Assembly (NCBI RefSeq): GCF_018688255.1
Contig: NZ_CP061314.1
Coordinates: 1,860,001-1,924,000, forward strand
Direction: 5' to 3'
DNA: 64,000 nucleotides
DNA from: Polynucleobacter corsicus
GTDB taxonomy: Bacteria; Pseudomonadota; Gammaproteobacteria; Burkholderiales; Burkholderiaceae
The number at the start of each line of letters is the position of its first letter. Positions within the stretch are counted from its first letter, which is position 1. Positions 1 through 9,355 of the stretch are shown here, one piece after another. The notes below the pieces were generated by a model. It was not told where the DNA came from. It did not search any database and saw only the letters and a list, made by a program, of their open reading frames with translations. The translations under genes were made by a program, and so were the position numbers.

Positions 1-176
1 GGGGTGTTGATGTTGATGAAGCCATGTTCCTGGGTGGACTTTCTAAAAGCGAATTCCTTCGCGAGTTCGAGCCAGACTTTTTCTTCGATGACCAAACCGG
101 TCACTGCCAATCTGCTGCTTCAGTAGCGCCGACTGGTCACGTGGTATCTGGTGTCTCTAATAAGCCTAAAAACTAA
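1..176 (+). CDS. 5'-nucleotidase, C-terminal end (partial, runs off the left edge)
   Basis: The open frame from base 3 encodes about 57 C-terminal residues and ends in TAA at 174-176. The stretch FLGGLSKSEFLREFEPDFFFDDQ followed by H is typical of the C-terminal end of the bacterial 5'-nucleotidase family PF06189, where FFDDQ and the following His are conserved. Such enzymes dephosphorylate nucleoside 5'-monophosphates in the cytoplasm. The stop overlaps the next start by one base (TAATG), so it is probably co-transcribed with queF. Only the tail is visible, so the family call rests on one motif. Confidence 0.7.
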   Translation, partial: GVDVDEAMFLGGLSKSEFLREFEPDFFFDDQTGHCQSAASVAPTGHVVSGVSNKPKN

Positions 177-1003
177 TGTCGATACTTACACTTGGTCAAG
201 CAACGCCATATCCCGATCAATATGATCCGAGCTTGCTATTCCCCATTGCTCGCTCCGAGAATCGCCTCAAACTCGACATCAAACCAAATCAAGCACTACC
301 TTTTGTAGGAGTCGATATTTGGAATGCTTTTGAGCTTAGCTGGCTCAATAAAAAAGGTAAACCTCAGATTGCTTTAGCAGAGTTTCAGGTGCCAGCCGAT
401 TCGCCGAACATGATTGAGTCCAAATCATTCAAGCTCTACCTCAATAGCTTCAATAGCGCCCGCTTTGAAGATGAAGCAGAAGTTCGTGAACAATTGATCA
501 CAGATTTATCAGCTGTCGCAGGCAGCAAGATTGCTACCCGCATTAATCCAACTGAAACGATTGCCAAGAAAGGAATGCAGGAGATGAGTGGCGTGCTGAT
601 GGACCGCCTTGATATCGAGATCGATCCAAGCTTATCTGCAGACCCAGCCTTGCTAGAAGTGAATGAATCTTTTGGGCCAATCGAGCAATGCCTGGTTTCC
701 CATTTACTCAAATCTAATTGCCCGGTGACTGGTCAACCAGATTGGGCTAGTGTGCAAATTCGTTACCAAGGTCGACCTATTTTGGAAGAAGGTCTATTAC
801 GCTACATCATCGGCTTTAGGCAATTAGGCGAGTTTCATGAGCATTGTGTCGAGACGATCTTCACGGATATCAAACGCCAGTGCAAACCAGAAAAACTTTC
901 TGTCTACGCACGCTACACCCGACGTGGTGGCCTGGACATTAACCCCTTCCGCACTGATCACAATGCGCCTTGGCCCGAAAATACTCGTCATGCAAGGCAA
1001 TAA
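176..1003 (+). CDS. queF: NADPH-dependent 7-cyano-7-deazaguanine reductase QueF (long form)
   Basis: Reduces preQ0 to preQ1 in queuosine biosynthesis, using two NADPH; cytoplasmic. At 275 aa it is the long, two-module (E. coli-like) form. The NADPH-binding QueF motif ESKSFK is at residues 81-86. The nucleophilic cysteine is Cys182 in SNCPVTGQPDW and the proton-relay aspartate is Asp189. The FHEH motif lies near residues 220-223. The start overlaps the preceding stop by one base, indicating translational coupling. A hairpin terminator follows directly. Confidence 0.95.
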   Translation: MSILTLGQATPYPDQYDPSLLFPIARSENRLKLDIKPNQALPFVGVDIWNAFELSWLNKKGKPQIALAEFQVPADSPNMIESKSFKLYLNSFNSARFEDEAEVREQLITDLSAVAGSKIATRINPTETIAKKGMQEMSGVLMDRLDIEIDPSLSADPALLEVNESFGPIEQCLVSHLLKSNCPVTGQPDWASVQIRYQGRPILEEGLLRYIIGFRQLGEFHEHCVETIFTDIKRQCKPEKLSVYARYTRRGGLDINPFRTDHNAPWPENTRHARQ

Positions 1004-1021
1004 GAAAATTAGCGGTTAAAT

Positions 1022-1049
1022 AAAAAGCCCTTCTTGAAGGGCTTTTTAT
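1022..1049. terminator. Bidirectional rho-independent terminator between queF and ssb
   Basis: The arm AAAAAGCCCTTC (1022-1033) and its complement GAAGGGCTTTTT (1036-1047) form a perfect stem with a tiny loop. T runs lie on the 3' side on both strands. It sits between the convergent genes queF (+) and ssb (-), so it can serve both. Confidence 0.85.
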
Positions 1050-1076
1050 CTTGGGCAAAACGAATTAACGCAATCC

Positions 1077-1532
1077 TTAAAACGGAATATCGTCATCCAT
1101 GGCGCCAAGGGATGCTGCATTGGAAGATGCTGGTGCAGAGTTCTCAACCGGCTTTGAGCGGCTATAGCTTTCACCACCATCACCACTGCCGCCTACTGGC
1201 TTGCCACCCAGCATTTGCATTGTTTCCGCAACAATCTCAGTGGAGTATTTTTCTTGGCCACTAGCATCAGTCCATTTACGCGTGCGTAAACGACCTTCTA
1301 CATAAACCTGTGAACCTTTTTTGAGATATTGACCAGCGATCTCTGCAAGTTTTCCAAAGAACGCAACACGATGCCATTCTGTGGTTTCTTTCATTTCGCC
1401 AGACTGCTTATCTTTATAACGATCTGATGTCGCTACTGAAATATTCGTTACTGCGTCGCCGCTTGGCATATAACGCGTTTCTGGATCACGTCCTACGTTA
1501 CCTACGATGATGACCTTATTGACTGAAGCCAT
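1077..1532 (-). CDS. ssb: Single-stranded DNA-binding protein
   Basis: Binds and protects single-stranded DNA in replication, repair and recombination. The 151-aa protein starts with the SSB OB-fold signature (NKVIIVGNVGRDPETRY, then the EWHRVAFFGKLAE region). It continues into a Gly/Ser-rich linker and ends in the acidic DDDIPF tail that recruits partner proteins. It is the second gene on this strand after the MFS exporter. An 81-bp gap upstream allows its own promoter, but I could not assign one. Its nearness to uvrA is a common betaproteobacterial arrangement. Confidence 0.97.
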   Translation of the reverse strand: MASVNKVIIVGNVGRDPETRYMPSGDAVTNISVATSDRYKDKQSGEMKETTEWHRVAFFGKLAEIAGQYLKKGSQVYVEGRLRTRKWTDASGQEKYSTEIVAETMQMLGGKPVGGSGDGGESYSRSKPVENSAPASSNAASLGAMDDDIPF

Positions 1533-1613
1533 GTTGTCTCCCGAAGAAAAATAATACGATTAATAAAATCTAAAATGTAGCTAAAAAAATAAATGGAATC
1601 AGTAAAGCTACAA

Positions 1614-2798
1614 CTATGCCTTTGCAGTTAAATCCTTTGCATCCACTACTTTTGCAGGTAATTCGCGCATCGACCAAGCAATTATAAGCCAGCACAAAAG
1701 CAATGCTGCGCCCATAACAAAGACCGATAAATTACCATGGGCATCCATTAACCAACCCCCAATAGCGGCTCCTGCAAAGAGGCCAATCGATTGGGTGGTG
1801 TTGTAAACACCCAAAGCAGTTCCCTTGGATTCTTTTGCATAACGAGTTACCAATGAGGGTTGCAGGGCCTCCAGCAGGTTAAAGCCCACAAAGTAAACCA
1901 GCAATGCTACTGCAATCAAGGTTACGGATGAGGCTTGAGTAAAGATGATTTCAGCAATAATCAGAAGTACGATCGCTATTAATAAAACAAGTCGTATGCG
2001 TTGTTTTTTCTCACCGTATATTAAGAGTGGAACCATAAATACAAAAGAGAGCAAGACGACAGAGAGATAAACCTGCCAGTGTGCACTCAGTGGAAATCCC
2101 GCTTGCTCTAATAGGCGCGGCACTACTAAAAACATAGCCACTTGGGTGGCGTTTAAAACAAACACCCCCACATTGAGGCGCATGAGCTCTGGGCGCAGAA
2201 ATACCTGCTTCAGTGAATCTTGCTGTGCATAAACTTCAGGCTTGTTATTTGGCAATACAAAATAAGCTACTAACATCGCTATAGCGCCTAAGATTGCCAA
2301 TACCAAAAACATCCCGCTTAAGCTAATCATGCGATAAAGCGGGGCAGCAACAACCAGCGAAACAGCAAACGATAATGAAATACTTACGCCGACCAAGGCC
2401 ATGGCTTGACTGCGCACTTGCTCCCGAGTGAGGTCAGCAACCCAAGCAGAGACTGCTGCAGAAATTGCTCCAGCGCCCATAATGCCCCTCCCAATGGCGA
2501 TCCAAAGCAAATCGTCCTTTGCTGCGCAAATCAATGCTCCAGCAACAAATAAGGACAGACCCCATAAAACGACTTTTTTTCGACCGATTCGATCAGAAAG
2601 CCTACCCAAGGGAATATGGAAGCAGGCTTGAACAATATTGAAAATGCCCAGTGTTAACCCTATTAGGAATGCTTGGTCGCCTCCAGGCAAGTCTTTGGCA
2701 TGGATGCTAAATACAGGCAAAAGCAGAAAAAGGCCTAGCATTCGGAGGCCAAAGATGCCTGCCAAGGCTAAAGCGGAGCGAAGTTCAGAAGGATTCAT
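1614..2798 (-). CDS. MFS transporter (YajR-like)
   Basis: A 394-aa integral inner-membrane protein of the major facilitator superfamily, probably a proton-coupled exporter. Hydrophobic segments are consistent with 12 helices. The MFS motif A, GRLSDRIGRKK, is at residues 65-75 between helices 2 and 3. The N-terminal region resembles E. coli YajR, but the protein is too short for YajR's extra C-terminal domain. Substrate unknown. It is divergent from uvrA with only 37 bp between start codons, and ssb lies downstream on the same strand. Confidence 0.85.
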   Translation of the reverse strand: MNPSELRSALALAGIFGLRMLGLFLLLPVFSIHAKDLPGGDQAFLIGLTLGIFNIVQACFHIPLGRLSDRIGRKKVVLWGLSLFVAGALICAAKDDLLWIAIGRGIMGAGAISAAVSAWVADLTREQVRSQAMALVGVSISLSFAVSLVVAAPLYRMISLSGMFLVLAILGAIAMLVAYFVLPNNKPEVYAQQDSLKQVFLRPELMRLNVGVFVLNATQVAMFLVVPRLLEQAGFPLSAHWQVYLSVVLLSFVFMVPLLIYGEKKQRIRLVLLIAIVLLIIAEIIFTQASSVTLIAVALLVYFVGFNLLEALQPSLVTRYAKESKGTALGVYNTTQSIGLFAGAAIGGWLMDAHGNLSVFVMGAALLLCWLIIAWSMRELPAKVVDAKDLTAKA

Positions 2799-2835
2799 GG
2801 GAAAGAGCTATATTAACAAGTTACGCTAAAAAATC

Positions 2836-5727
2836 ATGAATAACGAAATCAAGATCCGCGGTGCCCGCACCCATAACCTCAAAAACATCAATCTAGATAT
2901 CCCTAGAGAGAAATTAGTCGTTTTGACTGGCCTATCTGGCTCAGGAAAAAGCTCATTGGCTTTTGACACCCTGTATGCCGAAGGTCAGCGTCGCTATGTA
3001 GAGTCCTTATCTGCTTATGCCCGTCAATTCTTGCAGCTGATGGAGAAGCCTGATGTCGATACGATTGAAGGCCTATCACCGGCAATCTCGATTGAGCAAA
3101 AAGCGACCAGCCATAATCCCCGCTCGACTGTGGGTACGGTTACAGAAATTCATGATTACCTACGCTTGCTGTTTGCACGCGCTGGAACCCCGCATTGCCC
3201 AGACCACGATCTGCCATTAGAAGCGCAAAGCGTTTCTCAAATGGTTGATACCGTATTAGCTATGCCTGAAGACACTAAGCTTATGATCTTGGCTCCCGTG
3301 GTGAGTGAGCGTAAGGGTGAGTTCGTAGACTTATTTCAAGATCTCCAAGCACAAGGCTTTGTTCGCTTTCGTGTGCGCTCAGGTGGTGGCACAACTAATA
3401 CTGCTAAAGCAGAGATCTTTGAAGTGGATCAATTGCCAGCATTAAAGAAGAACGATAAGCATTCAATTGAAGTGGTCGTAGATCGTATTAAAGTGCGTCC
3501 TGATATTCAGCAGCGTGTAGCAGAATCTTTTGAAACTGCTCTCCGACTTGCTGATGGCAAAGCCATGATTGTCGACATGGATACCGGCAAGGAAATGATT
3601 TTCTCCAGCAAGTTTGCCTGCCCAATTTGCTCCTATTCATTGCAAGAACTTGAGCCACGACTCTTTTCTTTTAATAATCCGATGGGCGCATGTCCTTCTT
3701 GTGATGGTCTAGGCCATCAATCCTTCTTTGATCCTAAGCGCATTGTTGCCCACCCAGACTTATCGCTGGCCTCTGGTGCAATTAAAGGTTGGGATCGTCG
3801 TAATCAGTTTTATTTCAAGCTCTTACAAACACTGGCCAAGCATGGCGGGTTTGATGTCGAGAAACCTTTTGAGACTCTCAATAAGAAACAGCAAGATCTG
3901 ATTTTATTAGGCTCGGGTGATGTCACCATTCCTTTTGAATACATCAATGAGCGCGGCAAAAATAGTACTCGTGAGCATGCTTTTGAGGGCATTGTTGCTA
4001 ATTTTGAGCGTCGCTATCGTGAGACCGACTCGGCAACCGTTCGAGAAGAATTATCACGCTATCAAAATGTACAGACCTGCCCTTCATGTAGTGGCAGTCG
4101 CTTGCGCAAAGAAGCGCGTTTTGTCAAAGTCGGTGATGGTAAGCAGTCACGCGCGATTTATCAAATCAGCGCCCTTCCTTTAAAGGAAGCTAAAGAATAT
4201 TTTGAAGCACTCGAACTCAAAGGCGCTAAACGAGAAATCGCTGACAAGATTGTGAAAGAAATTGGTTCACGTCTACGATTCCTAAACGATGTCGGCTTAG
4301 ACTACTTATCACTAGAGCGTAGCGCAGACACACTCTCTGGTGGTGAAGCGCAGCGCATCCGCTTGGCATCACAGATTGGCTCTGGTCTCACAGGAGTCAT
4401 GTACGTATTGGATGAACCTTCTATTGGTTTGCATCAACGTGATAACGATCGTCTTATCGGCACCTTGAAGCATTTACGCGACCTCGGCAATAGCGTGCTG
4501 GTAGTTGAACATGATGAAGATATGATTCGCGCCTCTGACTACGTCATTGATATTGGTCCTGGTGCGGGCGTACATGGTGGCGAAGTCGTAGCCGAAGGGA
4601 CTCCTGCAGAAGTAGAGGCCAATCCTAAATCTCTCACAGGCGCCTACTTATCTGGTCGGGAGTGGATCGCCGTTCCTGAAAAACGTATCCCAGTAAATGA
4701 CAAGTTCTTAGAAATCATCGGTGCACGTGGCAACAACTTGCAATCCGTTCACGCCAAGATTCCTGTCGGCTTATTAACCTGCGTCACTGGCGTATCTGGC
4801 TCAGGTAAATCCACCCTCATCAACGACACCTTGCACCATGCAGTTGCACATCATATCTACGGCTCCAATGCAGAGCCAGCAGCGCATGATGCGATAAAAG
4901 GCTTGGAGCACTTTGACAAGGTCATCAGCGTAGATCAATCCCCGATTGGTAGAACCCCACGCTCAAACCCAGCCACTTACACTGGATTATTCACGCCTAT
5001 CAGAGAACTCTTTTGTGGCGTACCCGCTGCACGCGAACGCGGCTATGAAGCAGGACGTTTTTCTTTCAACGTCAAGGGTGGTCGTTGTGATGCCTGCGAA
5101 GGTGATGGCGTTATTAAAGTAGAAATGCATTTCTTACCGGACGTATATGTTCCTTGCGATGTCTGTCACGGTAAACGCTACAACCGTGAAACTTTAGACA
5201 TTCGTTACAAAGGCAAGAATATCCATGAAGTGCTGTCGATGACCATCGAACAAGCCCATGAATTCTTTGAAGCTGTTCCAATCGTCAAACGAAAACTCAA
5301 AACCTTACTCGATGTGGGTTTAGGTTATGTGAAATTAGGTCAAAGCGCCACAACTTTGTCTGGTGGCGAGGCGCAACGCGTCAAACTTTCTTTAGAGCTT
5401 TCTAAACGCGATACCGGTAGAACGCTCTACATCTTGGATGAGCCAACTACAGGCTTGCATTTCCATGACATTCAGTTATTACTGACTGTTCTTCAGACCC
5501 TCAAGAAACAAGGCAACACGATCGTCATCATTGAACACAACTTAGATGTGATCAAAACTGCTGATTGGATTATTGACTTAGGACCTAAAGGTGGTGCAGG
5601 TGGTGGGCAGATTATTGCTACTGGAACGCCCGAGGAAGTGGCGAAGAATGCGGCTAGCTTTACTGGGCATTACTTAGCGCCGCTATTGATTCGCAAACAA
5701 CCCGTTGCAGCTAAAAAGAAAAAGTAA
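2836..5727 (+). CDS. uvrA: Excinuclease ABC subunit A
   Basis: Damage-recognition ATPase of nucleotide excision repair, working with UvrB. The 963-aa length is normal. There are two ABC modules, with Walker A at residues 32-39 (GLSGSGKS) and about 652-659 (GVSGSGKS), and signatures LSGGEAQRIRLA and LSGGEAQRVKLS. The first zinc finger uses Cys262/265 and Cys285/288; the second begins at CDAC (751-754) and ends at CDVC. The insertion motif GRTPRSNPATYTG is also present. A Lys-rich tail closes the protein. No lesion seen. Confidence 0.98.
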   Translation: MNNEIKIRGARTHNLKNINLDIPREKLVVLTGLSGSGKSSLAFDTLYAEGQRRYVESLSAYARQFLQLMEKPDVDTIEGLSPAISIEQKATSHNPRSTVGTVTEIHDYLRLLFARAGTPHCPDHDLPLEAQSVSQMVDTVLAMPEDTKLMILAPVVSERKGEFVDLFQDLQAQGFVRFRVRSGGGTTNTAKAEIFEVDQLPALKKNDKHSIEVVVDRIKVRPDIQQRVAESFETALRLADGKAMIVDMDTGKEMIFSSKFACPICSYSLQELEPRLFSFNNPMGACPSCDGLGHQSFFDPKRIVAHPDLSLASGAIKGWDRRNQFYFKLLQTLAKHGGFDVEKPFETLNKKQQDLILLGSGDVTIPFEYINERGKNSTREHAFEGIVANFERRYRETDSATVREELSRYQNVQTCPSCSGSRLRKEARFVKVGDGKQSRAIYQISALPLKEAKEYFEALELKGAKREIADKIVKEIGSRLRFLNDVGLDYLSLERSADTLSGGEAQRIRLASQIGSGLTGVMYVLDEPSIGLHQRDNDRLIGTLKHLRDLGNSVLVVEHDEDMIRASDYVIDIGPGAGVHGGEVVAEGTPAEVEANPKSLTGAYLSGREWIAVPEKRIPVNDKFLEIIGARGNNLQSVHAKIPVGLLTCVTGVSGSGKSTLINDTLHHAVAHHIYGSNAEPAAHDAIKGLEHFDKVISVDQSPIGRTPRSNPATYTGLFTPIRELFCGVPAARERGYEAGRFSFNVKGGRCDACEGDGVIKVEMHFLPDVYVPCDVCHGKRYNRETLDIRYKGKNIHEVLSMTIEQAHEFFEAVPIVKRKLKTLLDVGLGYVKLGQSATTLSGGEAQRVKLSLELSKRDTGRTLYILDEPTTGLHFHDIQLLLTVLQTLKKQGNTIVIIEHNLDVIKTADWIIDLGPKGGAGGGQIIATGTPEEVAKNAASFTGHYLAPLLIRKQPVAAKKKK

Positions 5728-5749
5728 TTTCATCGGAGTGCATTTGTCA

Positions 5750-7729
5750 TCAGAGCAATTTGGATTCGGCTAAATCAGTCGCTTCTGAATTGCCTGAAAG
5801 CACCAAGATGTCGTTGGCTTGTAAACGCAAGTCGGGGGTGAGCTCTAATTTGACGTAGTCAGAGCCACCCACTTTTCGCCTCACTGCCTGCACGCTCACA
5901 CCTTCATTTTCAAGATGCAACTCTTCAAGCGTCTGCCCAATACTGGCTGACTCAGGCAACAAAGTAACTGAGTGTAAGCGCCATGATTCCTTAGTATCCA
6001 CCTCATCATTCACGCCACGGAAGTAGCCGCGCAACAGGCTATAACGAGCTTCACGGGCGCCAGTAATGCGACGCACCACCTTACGCATAGGTACACCCAT
6101 GATCAGTAAGACATGGGACGCCATCATCAAGCTACCTTCAATCAACTCCGGCACCACCTCGGTCGCACCAGCTGCTTGTAATTTAGCTAAGTCTGCATCG
6201 TCTTTTGTGCGCACCAATACTGTCATACCAGGACGCAGGTGCTCGACTTGATGTAACACTTTGAAACTAGCCGGCGTGTCCGCATAAGTAATCACCACGG
6301 CCTTTGCTCTTGACAGGCCAGCTGCAACCAAATAATTTTCTCGACTAGCATCGCCATAGACCACGTTATCTCCAGCAGCGGCAGCCTCATTCACGCGATC
6401 AGGGTCCATGTCTAATGCAATGTAAGGGATTTTTTCTTGATCGAGCATGCGGGCTAAGCTTTGACCTGAGCGACCAAAACCACAAATGACCACATGATTT
6501 TCTGTGCGGACACTTTTTGCTGCTACACGTGTCAGTGCCAGCGATTGCAATAGCCACTCATTGCTAGAAAAACGCATCGCAATGCGATCACTATATTGAA
6601 TTAAGAAAGGTGCACCAAACATCGACAGTAACATTGCTGCCAATACAGCCTGACTCAAGGCAGGATCAATTAAATCTAAACCATCAATTTGATTTAAGAG
6701 CACAAAACCGAATTCACCAGCCTGCGCCAAACACAGGCCCGTCCGAATAGAAATACCAGGACTTGAACCAAAGGCACGTGACAATAAAGCAATCAAGCCG
6801 AACTTAAAAATCAATGGGCCGATTAATAAGATTGAAACTAGCACCCACTGTTGATAAATCACTTCAAAATCTAATAGCATGCCAACAGTAATAAAGAAGA
6901 GGCCCAAGAGCACATCTTTGAAAGGCTTAACGTCTTCTTCCACCTGGTGGCGATAGGGCGTTTCGGCAATTAACATCCCTGCCAAGAAAGCCCCTAAGGC
7001 TAAAGATAAGCCAAAGTGTTCAGTTAGTCCCGCCATCCCCAAAACAATCAACAAGAGGTTGAGCATGAATAATTCTTGAGACCGCAATTTGGCAACTAAA
7101 CCGAACCAACGACTCATCAAGGTTTGGCCGATAACAAAAATGAGTACCAGCGCTACCGTGATCTTGATCGATGCTGCAGTGAGCGCTAAAAATAGGTCTC
7201 CAGGATTCTTGCCGAGCGAAGGCAGCAAAATCAACAAGAAAACTACCGCTAAGTCCTGAAACAGCAAAATACCGATAATGTTGCGCCCATGCTCGGTTTC
7301 AATTTCAGAACGATCAGAAATGAGTTTGGTAACGATCGCTGTGGAGGACATCGCTAAAGCACCTCCCAGCGCAATAGCCGCCTGCCAGGAAATGGGGTAA
7401 ATCCAGTTCATCAAGAGGCTGGCTGGGACTGCCAGGAGCATGGTCAAAATGACCTGACTGCCACCCAAGCCAAATACGATGGTCCGCATGGCCCGTAGCT
7501 TATGGAGGCTGAATTCCAGGCCAATGGAGAACATCAAGAAAACCACGCCAAATTCAGCTAAATACTTCACTGTGGCTGAATCGTTGGCTAAACCAAGGGC
7601 ATGTGGCCCAATCAGGACGCCAATGGCAAGATAGCCCAAAATAGGGGGTAGCCCAAAATAGCGGAAAATAACTACTCCGGCTACTGCGGAGGCCAGCAAG
7701 ATGAGAGTTAACTGAAGGACTGACGGCAT
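5750..7729 (-). CDS. Kef-type cation:proton antiporter with TrkA domains
   Basis: A 659-aa inner-membrane protein of the CPA2 (KefB/KefC) family. Residues 1 to about 385 hold the Na+/H+-exchanger-like membrane domain, with PPILGYLAIGVLIGP near the N terminus and a VFLMFSIGLEF helix. A cytosolic TrkA-N (RCK) nucleotide-binding domain follows from about residue 413, with the Rossmann motif HVVICGFGRSGQS. A TrkA-C domain lies near 570-655. It probably mediates K+ efflux coupled to H+ entry. Whether glutathione conjugates gate it, as in E. coli KefC, cannot be told from sequence. Its start codon is only 11 bp from the divergent kdsD. Confidence 0.88.
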   Translation of the reverse strand: MPSVLQLTLILLASAVAGVVIFRYFGLPPILGYLAIGVLIGPHALGLANDSATVKYLAEFGVVFLMFSIGLEFSLHKLRAMRTIVFGLGGSQVILTMLLAVPASLLMNWIYPISWQAAIALGGALAMSSTAIVTKLISDRSEIETEHGRNIIGILLFQDLAVVFLLILLPSLGKNPGDLFLALTAASIKITVALVLIFVIGQTLMSRWFGLVAKLRSQELFMLNLLLIVLGMAGLTEHFGLSLALGAFLAGMLIAETPYRHQVEEDVKPFKDVLLGLFFITVGMLLDFEVIYQQWVLVSILLIGPLIFKFGLIALLSRAFGSSPGISIRTGLCLAQAGEFGFVLLNQIDGLDLIDPALSQAVLAAMLLSMFGAPFLIQYSDRIAMRFSSNEWLLQSLALTRVAAKSVRTENHVVICGFGRSGQSLARMLDQEKIPYIALDMDPDRVNEAAAAGDNVVYGDASRENYLVAAGLSRAKAVVITYADTPASFKVLHQVEHLRPGMTVLVRTKDDADLAKLQAAGATEVVPELIEGSLMMASHVLLIMGVPMRKVVRRITGAREARYSLLRGYFRGVNDEVDTKESWRLHSVTLLPESASIGQTLEELHLENEGVSVQAVRRKVGGSDYVKLELTPDLRLQANDILVLSGNSEATDLAESKLL

Positions 7730-7740
7730 ATACTCACCCC

Positions 7741-8733
7741 ATGATAGCTAAGACTCGTGACCGAACCCTAAAGCTTGCACGCGACACCCTCACGATTGAG
7801 GCTGCTGCACTGCACACCATGCGCGATCGCCTTGAAGGCGCTAATGCAGACGCCCTTGTATTGGCAGTTGATCTGCTCCATTCCTGCAAAGGCCGCATCG
7901 TCGTCTCTGGAATTGGTAAATCAGGGCATATTGCTCGCAAAATTGCAGCTACCTTTGCTTCTACAGGCTCCCCCGCTTTTTTTGTTCATCCTGCGGAAGC
8001 TAGCCATGGCGATCTAGGGATGGTGACCCGTGATGATGTCTTTGTTGCACTCTCTAATTCCGGTGAGACTGATGAACTACTCACCATCGTACCAATCGTC
8101 AAGCGCACTGGAGCAAAGCTGATTGCGCTGACTGGCGCGCCCAATTCCTCTTTGGCAAAGTTAGCGGATGCCCATTTAGATGCTAGCGTTGAAAAAGAAG
8201 CCTGTCCGCTGAACCTCGCCCCAACCAGCAGCACAACCGCAGCCCTCGCTATGGGTGATGCCCTAGCGGTTGCCCTTCTAGATGCGCGTGGCTTTCAGGC
8301 GGAAGATTTTCAGCGCTCACACCCAGGTGGTCGCTTAGGTCGCAAACAGCTAATGCATGTCAGTGAAGTCATGCGTAGTTTTGATGAAACCCCCAAAATT
8401 GCAATCTCCGCTTCCCTGCAAGATGCTTTACTCGAGATGACTGCGAAGCGCATGGGTATGGTGGTTACTTTAGATAATGCAAACAAAGTTGCCGGCATCT
8501 TTACAGATGGCGACTTACGGCGCTTACTTGAGAAAAGCACCAATTTAGATGGTCTCACTTTAGAAAAGGCGATTACCTCAGCACCGCGCACGATTCCGCC
8601 AGAGTTATTGGCAGAAGAGGCTATTGAGATGATGGAAAAGCATCGCATCAATCATTTGGTAGTCACCGATCCTGCAGGCGCATTACTTGGGGCACTCAAC
8701 CTCCATGATTTATTTGCCGCCAAGGTTATTTAA
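7741..8733 (+). CDS. kdsD: D-arabinose 5-phosphate isomerase
   Basis: Converts ribulose 5-phosphate to arabinose 5-phosphate, the first step to Kdo for lipopolysaccharide. The 330-aa protein has an N-terminal SIS sugar-isomerase domain (GIGKSGHIARKIAATFASTG, then the HPAEASHGDLGM segment) and two C-terminal CBS domains (about 205-330). This matches the KpsF/GutQ/KdsD family length. It heads the Kdo/Lpt run kdsD-kdsC-lptC-lptA-lptB. The divergent antiporter starts 11 bp away, so its promoter must overlap coding sequence. Confidence 0.95.
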   Translation: MIAKTRDRTLKLARDTLTIEAAALHTMRDRLEGANADALVLAVDLLHSCKGRIVVSGIGKSGHIARKIAATFASTGSPAFFVHPAEASHGDLGMVTRDDVFVALSNSGETDELLTIVPIVKRTGAKLIALTGAPNSSLAKLADAHLDASVEKEACPLNLAPTSSTTAALAMGDALAVALLDARGFQAEDFQRSHPGGRLGRKQLMHVSEVMRSFDETPKIAISASLQDALLEMTAKRMGMVVTLDNANKVAGIFTDGDLRRLLEKSTNLDGLTLEKAITSAPRTIPPELLAEEAIEMMEKHRINHLVVTDPAGALLGALNLHDLFAAKVI

Positions 8734-8770
8734 GTTTTCTACTTTTTTAATTATTCATTTACCCGCTTAT

Positions 8771-9343
8771 ATGCCCACCGCCTTTCACGCTCACAACACC
8801 AACCCCCTAAGCCAATATCCACAGGCCTGGGATCGTGCTGGTGCTGTCAAGCTTCTCGTTTTAGATGTTGATGGCGTACTGACAAATGGCCAAGTATTTA
8901 TTGGTGAAAGCGGCAAAGAATCCCTGAAGGCTTTTGATATTCAGGATGGCTTGGGAATTAAGTTATTGGAAAAAATAGGCATCCCGACAGCCATCATTAC
9001 AGGGCGTAGCTCCAAAATGGTTTTGGCTCGTTGCGAAGAGCTCAGCATTAAACACGTACATATGGGTGTTGAAGATAAAGCCGATGCTTTAGAAAGCATC
9101 TTGCAATCGCTTGGACTGAAGTCATCCGACTGCGCCGTTATGGGCGATGACTGGCCTGATTTGCAAATGATGAAGTCTGCAGGCTTGAAGATATGTCCTG
9201 CGCAAGGGCATGACGCTGTGAAAGAAGTGGCTCACTTTGTCACCACTCGATCTGGCGGTAGTGGTGCGGTACGTGAAGTCTGCGATCTAATTTTAAAGGC
9301 GCAAAACCGCTATGAGGAATTACTTACTCAGGCGCGTGCTTAA
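8771..9343 (+). CDS. kdsC: 3-deoxy-D-manno-octulosonate 8-phosphate phosphatase
   Basis: Removes phosphate from Kdo 8-phosphate. It is a HAD-superfamily phosphatase of 190 aa without a large cap domain. The catalytic aspartates are Asp32 and Asp34 in LDVDGVLTNG; motif II is ITGRSS, and motif IV is MGDDWPDLQMM. I chose the ATG at 8771: a longer frame back to 8687 would run through the end of kdsD and give a non-homologous N terminus. No strong ribosome-binding site precedes 8771. It lies between kdsD and lptC in one operon. Confidence 0.93.
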   Translation: MPTAFHAHNTNPLSQYPQAWDRAGAVKLLVLDVDGVLTNGQVFIGESGKESLKAFDIQDGLGIKLLEKIGIPTAIITGRSSKMVLARCEELSIKHVHMGVEDKADALESILQSLGLKSSDCAVMGDDWPDLQMMKSAGLKICPAQGHDAVKEVAHFVTTRSGGSGAVREVCDLILKAQNRYEELLTQARA

Positions 9344-9355
9344 GGTCACTTTGTA

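Noticed and set aside
1557..1612. Inverted repeat TGTAGCT...AGCTACA between the MFS gene and ssb
   Set aside because: The arms are only 7 bp with about 26 bases between them and no clean T run follows. Could be chance in AT-rich DNA.
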